Positions 1-7,872 are shown, numbered from the stretch's first letter. The stretch is 8,600 nt of DNA from an uncultured Clostridia bacterium (GCA_947625565.1 CANQOU010000046.1:1-8600); one strand, 5' to 3'. Numbers and translations: made by a program. The notes: a model not told the origin generated them from the sequence alone.

Positions 1-11
1 ATTTTATACAC

Positions 12-43
12 AAAAATTCCAGCGATTTCTCACTGGAATTTTT
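12..43 (-). terminator. Rho-independent terminator ending the ogg-addB-pgeF-udg-gltD operon
   Basis: A perfect 11-bp inverted repeat (AAAAATTCCAG at 12-22, CTGGAATTTTT at 33-43) encloses a 10-base loop. It begins 12 bases beyond the gltD-like stop codon. Read on the minus strand, the distal arm ends in a run of five T, which would act as the U-tract. Because the arms are A/T-flanked on both sides, it could also stop transcription arriving from the left on the plus strand. Confidence 0.88.
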
Positions 44-55
44 GCTTTCGGGTTT

Positions 56-1324
56 CTATTTTAGGACACCCTCTTTTTTTGATAAATTTTCTATCATGTT
101 TTTCGCCGCTTCTCTTCCTGACTTTGCAGCCCAAGCAACAGTACCCTTCATTCCTGCTAAATCTCCACCGGCATATACTTTTTCATCTGATGTTTGATAA
201 TTTTCATTAACTACAATATTTCCCCATTTGTTATGTTCTAATGGAAGATATAAAACTTCTTCAGAAACAGTCCCCCCAAGTGCCATTATAATATAATCAA
301 TATCAATTTCATAATTACTGTCTTCTATATTTACTGGTACCTTCCTTGTTTCTCCTTCTTTTTGGACTAATTCTGTCTTTATCAATTCTACCTTTTCTAC
401 TTTTTTATCTCCTATAATTTTAACTATATTATTCTGAAAAAGAAATTCAATTCCTTCTTTTTTTGCATCTTCTATTTCTTTTATTTCTGCCGGCATTTGT
501 TCTTCTGCTCTCCTATATATGACAAAAACTTTTCTTGCACCTTTTCTTTTAATAGTTCTTGCACAGTCCATAGCTACATTTCCGCCACCAACAACTCCTA
601 CAATTTTTCCAGTATAGTCTGGATGTTGGTTTTCTTCTAATAATTCATTTCCACCGTATACGCCTTCTAAGTCTTCTCCTTGAACACCCATTTTTGAAGA
701 TTTATTGGCACCTATTGTTAAAAATACAGCATCATATTTTTCTTTTAATTCATCTAGCTGTATATTCTTTCCAAGAATTTTTTCATATTCTACTTTAATT
801 CCTAAGTCTAAGATATTTTGAATAGCTTTTTTTACAATATTTTTTGGTAATCTAAAGTCTGGAATTCCATGTACTAGTATTCCTCCCAAATGTGTATATT
901 TCTCATAAATAGTTACTTGTACACCTTTTTTGGCTAAGAATGCTGCACATGTTAATCCAGCTGGTCCTCCACCAATTATTGCTACCTTTTTGTCTTTCAG
1001 TTCTTCTGTCTGATCAAAAACTTCTTTTAAAGTTATCCCTTCTTCCATTGCTTTATCAAATACATATGTTTCTATTTCTCCGATACTAACAGGTTCTCCT
1101 TTAATTCCTCTTATGCAACTTCCTTGACATTGCTTTTGATGTGGGCATATTCTACCACAAACCCCCGGTAATACACTAGTTTTAGAGACAATTCTATAAG
1201 CTTCTTTTATATCATTAGACTTTACAGCCTGAATAAAACTTGGTATGTCATTTCCTAAGGGACAGCCTTTGTTAGAACAAGGTTTTACTTTGCAATTAAG
1301 ACAATAATTCACTTTTTCTTCCAT
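56..1324 (-). CDS. GltD-like NAD(P)H-dependent FAD/iron-sulfur oxidoreductase (glutamate synthase small-subunit family)
   Basis: A 422-residue cytosolic flavoprotein of the family that passes electrons from NAD(P)H through FAD and Fe-S clusters to a partner protein (glutamate synthase beta subunit, NfnB and relatives). The N-terminus holds eight cysteines (C8, C11, C16, C21, C56, C60, C66, C70) in the typical GCPLGN and CGRICP contexts of the Fer4_20 domain. The FAD-binding Rossmann motif IIGGGPAG lies at about 116-123. A second nucleotide-binding motif, VVGGGNVAMD, is at 244-253, followed by the YRRAEEQMPA segment at 270-279 that is typical of NADP(H) binding. The C-terminal FAD motif YAGGDLAG is at 384-391. 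It is somewhat shorter than GltD (roughly 450-490 residues), and no large subunit (gltB) is in the window, so the physiological electron acceptor is unknown. The start is ATG, with AAAGGA seven bases upstream inside the end of the udg gene. It is the last gene of the operon, two bases after udg. The family is certain, but a role in glutamate synthesis is not. Confidence 0.9.
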   Translation of the reverse strand: MEEKVNYCLNCKVKPCSNKGCPLGNDIPSFIQAVKSNDIKEAYRIVSKTSVLPGVCGRICPHQKQCQGSCIRGIKGEPVSIGEIETYVFDKAMEEGITLKEVFDQTEELKDKKVAIIGGGPAGLTCAAFLAKKGVQVTIYEKYTHLGGILVHGIPDFRLPKNIVKKAIQNILDLGIKVEYEKILGKNIQLDELKEKYDAVFLTIGANKSSKMGVQGEDLEGVYGGNELLEENQHPDYTGKIVGVVGGGNVAMDCARTIKRKGARKVFVIYRRAEEQMPAEIKEIEDAKKEGIEFLFQNNIVKIIGDKKVEKVELIKTELVQKEGETRKVPVNIEDSNYEIDIDYIIMALGGTVSEEVLYLPLEHNKWGNIVVNENYQTSDEKVYAGGDLAGMKGTVAWAAKSGREAAKNMIENLSKKEGVLK

Positions 1325-1326
1325 TT

Positions 1327-1881
1327 TTAAATCCTTTCTAGCTCTTCTTGGACACTCATTAGGTCTTTAATGAAATCTATTTTTTTGCTTTCATCACGTA
1401 ATAATGCTGCAGGATGCCAAGTTGGCATGTATTTTATACCCTTTCTTTCTACCCATTTTCCTCTTGCTGATGTTATTCCATATTCTTTGCCTAATATATT
1501 TTTTAGTGCAACACTTCCAAGTAGTACTATAATTTTTGGTTTTACTAACATTACTTGATTTCTTAAATAATCCATACAAGCATTTGCTTCGTCATCTTCT
1601 GGGTTTCTGTTTCCTGGTGGTCTACATTTTACAATATTTGCTATATATACTTCTTCTCTTTTTATTTCTACCATTTCAAATGCCATATTCATAAGTTTTC
1701 CTGCTCTACCAACAAAAGGTTCTCCTTGTCTATCCTCGTCTGCTCCCGGTCCTTCTCCAATAAACATCAATTTTGCATTTTTATTTCCTGTTCCAAAAAC
1801 TATGTTTTGTCTCATTTTATATAATTTACATTTTTGACAATCTTTAATTGATTCTTCTAATTCTTCCCATGTTTGGTACAT
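1327..1881 (-). CDS. Family 4 uracil-DNA glycosylase (iron-sulfur type)
   Basis: A 184-residue monofunctional DNA glycosylase that excises uracil arising from cytosine deamination or dUTP incorporation, the first step of base excision repair. Four cysteines (C15, C18, C86, C102) match the spacing of the [4Fe-4S] ligands in thermophilic family 4 enzymes. Motif 1 is GEGPGADED at 42-50, where family members usually have GEAPG; this is a conservative change. The conserved NIVKCRPPGNRNP block spans 82-94, and motif 2 is HPAALLR at 156-162. Length is typical of the family (about 190-220 residues), without an extra domain. The polar residues in motif 1 favour family 4 over family 5. The start is ATG, with AAGGAG at 1889-1894 lying inside the last codons of pgeF, so translation is probably coupled. 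Lies between pgeF and the gltD-like gene, two bases from each. Confidence 0.93.
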   Translation of the reverse strand: MYQTWEELEESIKDCQKCKLYKMRQNIVFGTGNKNAKLMFIGEGPGADEDRQGEPFVGRAGKLMNMAFEMVEIKREEVYIANIVKCRPPGNRNPEDDEANACMDYLRNQVMLVKPKIIVLLGSVALKNILGKEYGITSARGKWVERKGIKYMPTWHPAALLRDESKKIDFIKDLMSVQEELERI

Positions 1882-1883
1882 TT

Positions 1884-2711
1884 TTAGTCTCCTTTTTTCG
1901 CTATAATAGCTGTTTCTAATCCAAATCCTTCTTTTTCTACTCTATAAGAGTGTAGAATATCTGAATTACATACTGTACAAATTTTAGTATCTATAATATT
2001 TTCTAGTTTCAATCCTTGTCTTTGTAGTAATACCCTGTTTAATAATATTGTATCAATATTCCATTTTCCTTGCACACCTTGTTTTTCTTCAATAATGGCA
2101 TATGAATCTACAATTTCTTTAAATTCTTCTTCAAACATATCTTTTACATCTTTTTGGACTTCAAAATGGCATTTTCTGATACTTGGGCACATGCAACATA
2201 TTAGGTTTTGAGGATTTACTCCATAGTCTTCTATCATTTTCTGAACTGCTTTTACTCCAATTTGTTGATATGTTCCTTTCCATCCTGAATGGATATTTGC
2301 TATTGTTTTTGTAATTGGGTCAAAAAATATCATTAAAATACAGTCTGCACTTGTAGTGGCTAAAATTAAATCCTTTTCTTGAGTTATTAAGCCATCTGTA
2401 TTGGAATATATATCTATATATATATCTGGTTTTTCTTTATTTATTTTTCTTTCAACATTTTGTATTTTATCTTTATGCATTTGGTTTGGCTTTACAATAT
2501 TGTTTTTATTTAATTTTAGACTTTTGCAAAGTTTTTCATAATCTTCCATTGCTTTTTCATAATTAGATTTTTTTATAGTTCTAAAGTCTACTTGTTTTCC
2601 TAAAGAAAAAGCGTGTGTAATTGCGTCTTTATATTCTAGTAATTTTCTAAATTGTAAATATTCTGTATCTGCTGTTTTTATATGTATAACAGCTTCATTT
2701 GATAAATCCAT
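1884..2711 (-). CDS. pgeF: PgeF/YfiH-family multicopper-oxidase-like protein (DUF152; peptidoglycan editing factor or purine nucleoside enzyme)
   Basis: A 275-residue protein of the YfiH/YlmD/FAMIN family. Known members act as peptidoglycan editing factors or as metal-dependent purine nucleoside phosphorylase/adenosine deaminase enzymes, and the sequence does not decide between these roles. Metal-site residues are visible: NQMH around 76-79 (usual form QxH), C124 within SADC, and H141 within HSGWKG. TDGLIT at 105-110 and the C-terminal HSYR at about 254-257 are also family signatures. The usual GPSI...CCYEV block appears as CPSIRKCHFEV at 175-185, with Cys175 where Gly is usual, giving a cysteine-rich patch (C172, C173, C175, C181). 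No signal peptide is visible, so it is cytosolic. The start is ATG, with the strong site TAGGAGG at 2716-2722, whose TAG is the stop codon of addB. The family assignment is firm; the gene symbol is by family membership. Confidence 0.88.
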   Translation of the reverse strand: MDLSNEAVIHIKTADTEYLQFRKLLEYKDAITHAFSLGKQVDFRTIKKSNYEKAMEDYEKLCKSLKLNKNNIVKPNQMHKDKIQNVERKINKEKPDIYIDIYSNTDGLITQEKDLILATTSADCILMIFFDPITKTIANIHSGWKGTYQQIGVKAVQKMIEDYGVNPQNLICCMCPSIRKCHFEVQKDVKDMFEEEFKEIVDSYAIIEEKQGVQGKWNIDTILLNRVLLQRQGLKLENIIDTKICTVCNSDILHSYRVEKEGFGLETAIIAKKGD

Positions 2712-2715
2712 TGTG

Positions 2716-2722
2716 CCTCCTA
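2716..2722 (-). promoter_or_regulatory. Shine-Dalgarno of pgeF overlapping the addB stop codon
   Basis: On the minus strand TAGGAGG sits four bases before the pgeF ATG, and its first three bases are the TAG stop codon of addB. A ribosome terminating addB therefore covers the pgeF initiation site, which suggests translational coupling. Confidence 0.8.
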
Positions 2723-5700
2723 TTTCATTTTTTGAATTATTTCATCTTTTGATAAATTACCAATGTATTGATATTGGTTTGTATTATTTCTTGCATCAAA
2801 TCCACATATAGAATGATATTCACAATACTTGCATGGTGTTCTTCCTTTATGGTTATATGGTTTTAAGTCAATTTTTCCTTGTAATATTTCTTTTCCTATT
2901 TGCTTAATTACTTTGCCTATATATTTTTGTAAAATTTCAAATTCTTTTTTGTCTATTCCATTTGTGTCCCTTTTGTTAATTGTTTCACTTTTTGTTATTC
3001 CTGCTGGAATAATTTTTGATGTACCTACATCTAAGTTTTTGTCTTGCATTCTAATTACTTTAACATCAGCTAAAATAAGTCCCTTCATTTTAAAGCTCTT
3101 TCTTATTTCGTCTTCTATTTCTTCTTCTGTCATTTTCTTTTTAGCTGGTATAATTTGCTCCAATAGTCCAAAATATAGAATTCCTGCTGGTAGCAAGTCC
3201 TCTTCTTGACAAATAGCATCTAAATAGGTTAATAGTTGGATTTGTAACCCTGCATAAACTTCATTTAAGTCTACATTTTTTATTGATGATTTATAATCTA
3301 TAATTCTCAAGTAATTTCCTTCTGGTGTCTTTGCAACATCTACTCTATCTATTTTTCCTGTAATTTCTATTTTCTTGCCATCTTCTAGGTCTAATAATAT
3401 TGGGCTATACTTTTGGCCTTTTCCGAATTCAATTTCAGTCCCTTCAATAGAAAAATCACTATATACCAGTCCTTCTATAATATATTTTAAAGCTTTTGTA
3501 ATTAGTCTTTCTAATCTATTCACTAAAATTTTGTATTTTACAGTCATTGTAAATTTATATTTTTCATAGTTTAATTTTGTTTCAATTATATCTTTTACTA
3601 TTTTTGAGATATTTTCCTCTTCTTCTAGTAAACTTGGCAATGTATAATTTTGATCTTTAATTTGCTCAAAAAATATATCTATTACTTCATGCATAAATGA
3701 ACCTGTATCAAAGCTTTGTATTTTTAGTTCTTCTTTTTCTTTTAATTTTAGTCCATATTGTAGAAAATATGAAAATGGACAACTTTTATATTTTTCTAAA
3801 CGTGAAATGCTTGTTTTTAAAGTATTTCCATAAAGTTTTTGAATAGTTTCTTTTTTTATATCCTTCGGCAAATTAGTATAACTAATAGCTTGTATATCAC
3901 TTTCTAATTTGTTTTTCCACTCTATCTGATTTTTAAAATATTGATATACTTCTTTCCATTCAATTTCTAATGGTTTTTGACTTTCATTTGCTTCTGCAAG
4001 TTTTGATATTAGTGCTTCATAGGTGGCTTTTTGATTAGTAACATCATATGTCATTTGAGTAACATCACTTTGCTCTTGCAATTTCGGAAACATTTTTTTT
4101 ATTCTATTTATATAAATTGATGGTCTTAAAGCACTTCCATCTGTATTTGATGCACTATATGATAAATATATTTCATTTTCAGCTGTTGTAAATGCCTTAT
4201 ATATATTAAAATTATCGTCATATAGATTTTCTAGTGTTCCTTTTGCAAGTTCTATACCATTTTCTTTTAGCTCTGCTCTTTCTTCGTCTCCTAAAAATCC
4301 CTCGGTTTTGTTAACACTTGGATATACTCCGTCATTTAATCCTATAATAAATACAACTTCTATCTTATGACTTCTTGACCTATCGACATCACCCATAATT
4401 ACTTGGTCTTGTGTTCCTGGAATCTTTCCAAGACTACTTGCTTTTAGTCCTTGCTTTAATAGGTTTTCATATTGCTGTATTGTTATTGTGTCTTTCCCAA
4501 ATATGTCCACTATTTCATCTAATAGAGTGATTATAATTTCATAACTTTCTTTGTATTCTTGTGCTAAGTCTATTTTCCCATTTTCTTTTAGTTCTTCTAT
4601 TTTTTTGATAATTTTATTTTCAATTTCTTGCTTCTCTAAAAAGTTATATAAGGTTTCTGTCATTCCTTTTACTGTTTTTTCTTTTTTAATATTTTGTCTT
4701 AATGTTTCCAGTGGCTCTATTATTTTTTTCCTTAAATCATTTAAATATGTTACTTCTTCTTTCTTTGTTTCTAATTCATATATAAAATCTGTCTTAAATT
4801 TATTTTGTTTAATTCCCCATTTAGTACAATAGTTTTCAAATTTGAATATATCTTCTTGTTCAATATCTAAAAATCCCATTTTAGCATATTGCATTACTGC
4901 TTCTTTAGTATAGTTTTTTTGTAAAATGTCTAGTATAACCAATATATATTGAATTATAATATTCTGACTAAGTTCACGTTTTTCATCAATAAATATTGGA
5001 ATATCATATTTCTCAAATATCATTTTTGCTAAGCTACTATAATTTCCAATATTTTTAGTTATAATTGCTATATCTTTATATCGTAGTCCTTGATTTTTAA
5101 CCAGCTTAGTAATTGTTTTAGCTATTTTTTCTATTTCAGTATATTGATTTTTTGCTAAAAACATATGTAAATTTTTAATATCTTGCTCCCATTTTATAGG
5201 TCTTACCTGAAAAATTTGTGTTTCTATATGTTTTAGCTCTTCTGATTTAAATCTTTGTGGCTTATCTAAATAAATAGGTGTCTCTAATTGTAGATTATTT
5301 TGCTTTACAATGTTTAATAGTTTTTGTATTGTAATTTTATTTTCATAAAATACATCTGCATCTGGGTTTTCAGTATTTTTTAATTCATCTGATGTAATAG
5401 TTATATTTACTTGCCTGCAATGTTTGATTAGTTCTTTTATAACTTCATATTCAGGTGCTGTAAATCCTGCAAATTCATCTATATATATTATACTATTTTT
5501 TAGCCATTCTAATTTATATATATTGTTAGATAATAATGATAGTTCGTCTGCTTCGTCTATATATGTTTTACTGATTTTTTCTTCATATTGTTCAAATATT
5601 ATATATATATCTTGCAATTTTGATTTTAAATATTGATTGTTTGTTTTTTCAATTTGTTCTTTTAGCATTTCTACTGTAATATTATGTTTTTTAAATTCTG

Positions 5701-6061
5701 TAACAAAAGATATTGCAAGTTCAATATTTTCTTGTGATTTTGATAAATATGTCAATTTATTTTTATTTTGAGTTAATATATGGCAAATAAGCATTGCTTT
5801 TGCACTTTTTGTTATACTTCTGTTTGTAATTCCTAAGTCTGCTATAGCTCTTTTGGCCATTCTACTTAAGTGCAATACTTCTGCTTGTGTTATTGCTTTT
5901 GTATTTACAGTTTCCATCAGTTTTGTTTCTGCAGTATATGAAAATTGTTCTGGCGTAATTAAATATACTTTTTCCCCATTTTGTATATCTACTGCTATTT
6001 GGTCATAGCAATATTTGCTTTTCCCAGTTCCTGATTTACCATAAATAAGTCTCAGTGCCAT
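2720..6061 (-). CDS. addB: ATP-dependent helicase/nuclease subunit AddB
   Basis: A 1113-residue subunit of the AddAB helicase-nuclease, the Firmicutes counterpart of RecBCD, which processes double-strand DNA ends for RecA loading. The N-terminus carries the Walker A motif GKSGTGKS at 8-15. The central part has degenerate superfamily 1 helicase character, as usual for AddB. The C-terminal RecB-type nuclease domain contains the IIDYKSS motif (D922, K924) and a following Q-x-x-x-Y-like segment (QLLTYLDA). Four cysteines expected to hold the AddB [4Fe-4S] cluster are present: C761 (KSCPFSYF) and C1077, C1080, C1086 (CKYCEYHSIC). Length is near the usual 1150-1170. The start chosen at 6061 has AAAGGAG six bases upstream and places the conserved LIYGKSGTGKS right at the N-terminus. 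An in-frame ATG at 6094 would add 11 residues, overlap ogg and has no such site. It is 14 bases after ogg and 8 before pgeF. AddA is required as a partner but is not in this window. Confidence 0.96.
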   Translation of the reverse strand: MALRLIYGKSGTGKSKYCYDQIAVDIQNGEKVYLITPEQFSYTAETKLMETVNTKAITQAEVLHLSRMAKRAIADLGITNRSITKSAKAMLICHILTQNKNKLTYLSKSQENIELAISFVTEFKKHNITVEMLKEQIEKTNNQYLKSKLQDIYIIFEQYEEKISKTYIDEADELSLLSNNIYKLEWLKNSIIYIDEFAGFTAPEYEVIKELIKHCRQVNITITSDELKNTENPDADVFYENKITIQKLLNIVKQNNLQLETPIYLDKPQRFKSEELKHIETQIFQVRPIKWEQDIKNLHMFLAKNQYTEIEKIAKTITKLVKNQGLRYKDIAIITKNIGNYSSLAKMIFEKYDIPIFIDEKRELSQNIIIQYILVILDILQKNYTKEAVMQYAKMGFLDIEQEDIFKFENYCTKWGIKQNKFKTDFIYELETKKEEVTYLNDLRKKIIEPLETLRQNIKKEKTVKGMTETLYNFLEKQEIENKIIKKIEELKENGKIDLAQEYKESYEIIITLLDEIVDIFGKDTITIQQYENLLKQGLKASSLGKIPGTQDQVIMGDVDRSRSHKIEVVFIIGLNDGVYPSVNKTEGFLGDEERAELKENGIELAKGTLENLYDDNFNIYKAFTTAENEIYLSYSASNTDGSALRPSIYINRIKKMFPKLQEQSDVTQMTYDVTNQKATYEALISKLAEANESQKPLEIEWKEVYQYFKNQIEWKNKLESDIQAISYTNLPKDIKKETIQKLYGNTLKTSISRLEKYKSCPFSYFLQYGLKLKEKEELKIQSFDTGSFMHEVIDIFFEQIKDQNYTLPSLLEEEENISKIVKDIIETKLNYEKYKFTMTVKYKILVNRLERLITKALKYIIEGLVYSDFSIEGTEIEFGKGQKYSPILLDLEDGKKIEITGKIDRVDVAKTPEGNYLRIIDYKSSIKNVDLNEVYAGLQIQLLTYLDAICQEEDLLPAGILYFGLLEQIIPAKKKMTEEEIEDEIRKSFKMKGLILADVKVIRMQDKNLDVGTSKIIPAGITKSETINKRDTNGIDKKEFEILQKYIGKVIKQIGKEILQGKIDLKPYNHKGRTPCKYCEYHSICGFDARNNTNQYQYIGNLSKDEIIQKMK

Positions 6062-6067
6062 AATTTG

Positions 6068-6074
6068 CTCCTTT
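6068..6074 (-). promoter_or_regulatory. Shine-Dalgarno that decides the addB start
   Basis: AAAGGAG on the minus strand, six bases before the ATG at 6061, in the 14-base gap between ogg and addB. It supports initiation at 6061 rather than at the in-frame ATG at 6094 inside ogg. Confidence 0.85.
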
Positions 6075-6075
6075 C

Positions 6076-6939
6076 TTATCCGTCTCTTCTCCAATAAAAC
6101 AAATATTGTTGTGCTAATCCTGCTAAATCTCCAAATTTTTCTTTTGCTAATTTTTGTATCTTAGTTTTGCTTACTTTTTCTTCTGGTTCATTTAAATATA
6201 GTTCATTCATTACTCTATTTATCCAAACATCAATTGGAAAAACTTCTAATCTTTTTAATGTTGAAAATAGTAAAATACAATCAGCTACTTTAGGTCCTAC
6301 CCCTGATAATGTTAGTAAAGTATTTCTTACTTCTTCTGTATTTGGATTTTTTTCTAATTCTTCTAAATTAACTTCGTTGTTTAAGATTTTTTGAATTGTT
6401 TCATAAAGTCTTTTATCTCTAAATCCTAATCCTAAGTTTCTAAAGTCTTGAATAGTAGCATCTTTTAGTTCTTCTGGTGATGGAAATGTGTAATACAATT
6501 TTCCTTCAAATTTAATTTCTTTTCCATATGTTTTAGATAGTCTTTGAATAATTTTTTGAATTCTAGGAATATTGTTATTTGCTGAAATTATAAATGATAT
6601 TAGAGTTTCCCATAAGTCTTGATTTAATAGACGTATTCCTTTCCCATATTTAATGCTTGTTTCCATGTTTTTATCTATTTTGGATAATTGATTTTGTAAT
6701 TTTAAATAATCTCTTTTTAAGTCAAAATATTGGTATATTAGTGTTTCTATATCCTCGTTGCCTACTGATTTGATATAATACATATCTTCTTTTTCTTTTA
6801 TATTTATTACATTTTGTCTTACAACACCTGTATAACTACCATCATCATTTTCTTGCCAACGAAAACATTGTCCACAAGTAAAAGTGTCTTTTAATTCAAA
6901 GCATTCTGGTTTTTTTAATATATATTTTTGTTCTTCCAT
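6076..6939 (-). CDS. ogg: 8-oxoguanine DNA glycosylase/AP lyase, OGG1 type
   Basis: A 287-residue bifunctional base excision repair enzyme that removes 8-oxoguanine from DNA and cleaves at the resulting abasic site. The N-terminal OGG_N domain carries the CGQCFRW motif at 22-28. The helix-hairpin-helix domain includes GLGFRDKR at about 170-177 and the hairpin LSGVGPKVADC at 211-221. K217 in that hairpin aligns with the catalytic lysine of human OGG1 (K249 in GVGTKVADC), and D237 in the PIDVW motif aligns with the catalytic aspartate (D268). No Fe-S cysteine cluster follows the HhH domain, which separates it from EndoIII and MutY. Length and layout match the two-domain clostridial OGG1 enzymes. 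The start is ATG, with AAAGGA ten bases upstream. It is the first gene of the five-gene operon, just after a well-formed promoter. Confidence 0.94.
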   Translation of the reverse strand: MEEQKYILKKPECFELKDTFTCGQCFRWQENDDGSYTGVVRQNVINIKEKEDMYYIKSVGNEDIETLIYQYFDLKRDYLKLQNQLSKIDKNMETSIKYGKGIRLLNQDLWETLISFIISANNNIPRIQKIIQRLSKTYGKEIKFEGKLYYTFPSPEELKDATIQDFRNLGLGFRDKRLYETIQKILNNEVNLEELEKNPNTEEVRNTLLTLSGVGPKVADCILLFSTLKRLEVFPIDVWINRVMNELYLNEPEEKVSKTKIQKLAKEKFGDLAGLAQQYLFYWRRDG

Positions 6940-6963
6940 ATTTACTTTATCCTTTCTTTTGTC

Positions 6964-6992
6964 ATTATACTACATTTTTTAAAGTTTGGGAA
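6964..6992 (-). promoter_or_regulatory. SigA-type promoter of the ogg-addB operon
   Basis: On the minus strand a perfect -10 box, TATAAT (6964-6969), lies 17 bases downstream of TTCCCA (6987-6992), which matches the -35 consensus at four of six positions. Transcription would begin near 6957, giving a leader of roughly 17 bases that contains the ogg ribosome binding site. I see no palindrome resembling a LexA or PerR operator here. Nor is there a clear terminator between yitT and this promoter, so some read-through from yitT is possible. Confidence 0.72.
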
Positions 6993-6997
6993 GTATT

Positions 6998-7858
6998 TTA
7001 TTCTCTTTTGAATCCTTGCCCTACAACTTCTCTTGAATTCGTTATTATTATAAAGCTATGTGGGTCAATTTTTCTTGCAATAAGTTTTATTCTTGCTACG
7101 TCTCCTCTTGATGCTGCACACATTAAAATAAGTTTATTTTCTTGAGTATACATTCCTTTTCCAAAAAGTCCTGTTGTTCCTCTTTGAATTTTTTCTCCAA
7201 CTTGTTTTGCAATTTCCTCATTCATATTAGATACAATTATGAGTAATTTTGTAAAATATATACCTTCAAAAATAATATCTATCATTTTTCCCATTAAATA
7301 AATTGCTATTGCAGAATATAATCCAATTTCAATTTCTTTAAAAAATATCATATTTAATGTAACAATAACAGTATCAATAATTGTTATCATATTGCTCATT
7401 CTAATATTAGGTTTATATGTTCTGACTATAAAACTGAGTAAGTCTGAGCCTCCTGTTGAAGAATTACTTCTCAATATAATAGCTGTTCCAAGTCCTATAA
7501 TTATGCCACCGTAAATACATGCTAATAGTCTATCATCTGTTAATGATGGTAGTTTATCGACAATATCAATTGCAATAGAAAATACGATGGTTCCCAATAT
7601 TGATTTTGCACAAAATCGTTTACCTAATTGATATATCGCAATTATAAATAATGGAATATTTAATGCCAAAATCGTTGTTCCCATTGGAATATTTAAAAAA
7701 TAGTAAATAATTGTTGCAATACCTGAAAATCCTCCTGTTGAAAGTTGATTTGGTAATAAAAATAATGACGTTCCTATTGCCATTATAGTTGCTCCCAAAA
7801 TTGTTCCTAGTGCTTCTTGGACAAATTTCTTTACTTCTTTTTTGGTTTCTGATATCAT
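6998..7858 (-). CDS. YitT family membrane protein (DUF161 plus C-terminal DUF2179)
   Basis: A 286-residue integral membrane protein of the YitT/UPF0750 family, whose function is not established. Hydrophobic segments suggest five or six membrane spans, at about 16-36, 44-75 (one long or two short), 86-102, 109-129, 153-173 and 178-200. The STGG motif occurs twice, as STGGFSG at 40-46 and STGGSDLL at 134-141, reflecting the internally repeated architecture of the family. The soluble C-terminal DUF2179 domain (about 203-286) contains the typical GTTGLFGKGMYT segment at 227-238. Length is normal for the family. The start is ATG, with AGGTGA four bases upstream. A terminator separates it from the gene on the right, and the ogg promoter lies directly downstream, so it is probably its own transcription unit. 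Substrate and role are unknown. Confidence 0.92.
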   Translation of the reverse strand: MISETKKEVKKFVQEALGTILGATIMAIGTSLFLLPNQLSTGGFSGIATIIYYFLNIPMGTTILALNIPLFIIAIYQLGKRFCAKSILGTIVFSIAIDIVDKLPSLTDDRLLACIYGGIIIGLGTAIILRSNSSTGGSDLLSFIVRTYKPNIRMSNMITIIDTVIVTLNMIFFKEIEIGLYSAIAIYLMGKMIDIIFEGIYFTKLLIIVSNMNEEIAKQVGEKIQRGTTGLFGKGMYTQENKLILMCAASRGDVARIKLIARKIDPHSFIIITNSREVVGQGFKRE

Positions 7859-7872
7859 AAAATCACCTGTTA

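Noticed and set aside
1394..1579. A 61-codon minus-strand frame inside the udg gene
   Set aside because: It is an out-of-frame shadow of udg; the udg frame carries the Fe-S cysteines and both catalytic motifs.
2404..2428. AT dinucleotide-like tract, with a similar one near 5598-5611
   Set aside because: Both lie in coding sequence and encode Ile/Tyr/Asp-rich segments of PgeF and AddB; explained by low GC codon use rather than a functional repeat.
2829..3209. A 126-codon open frame on the plus strand opposite addB, and other plus-strand frames at 1370-1558, 3375-3569, 4551-4832, 5424-5636, 6167-6394 and 7925-8200
   Set aside because: All lie antisense within well-recognised genes, are rich in Ser/Phe/Ile/Leu as expected from the complement of AT-rich coding DNA, and show no family resemblance.
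6940..6997. Possible SOS or peroxide-stress operator at the ogg promoter
   Set aside because: The 58-base gap shows no GAAC-N4-GTTC type palindrome and no PerR-like inverted repeat; only the promoter boxes and ribosome binding site are supported.
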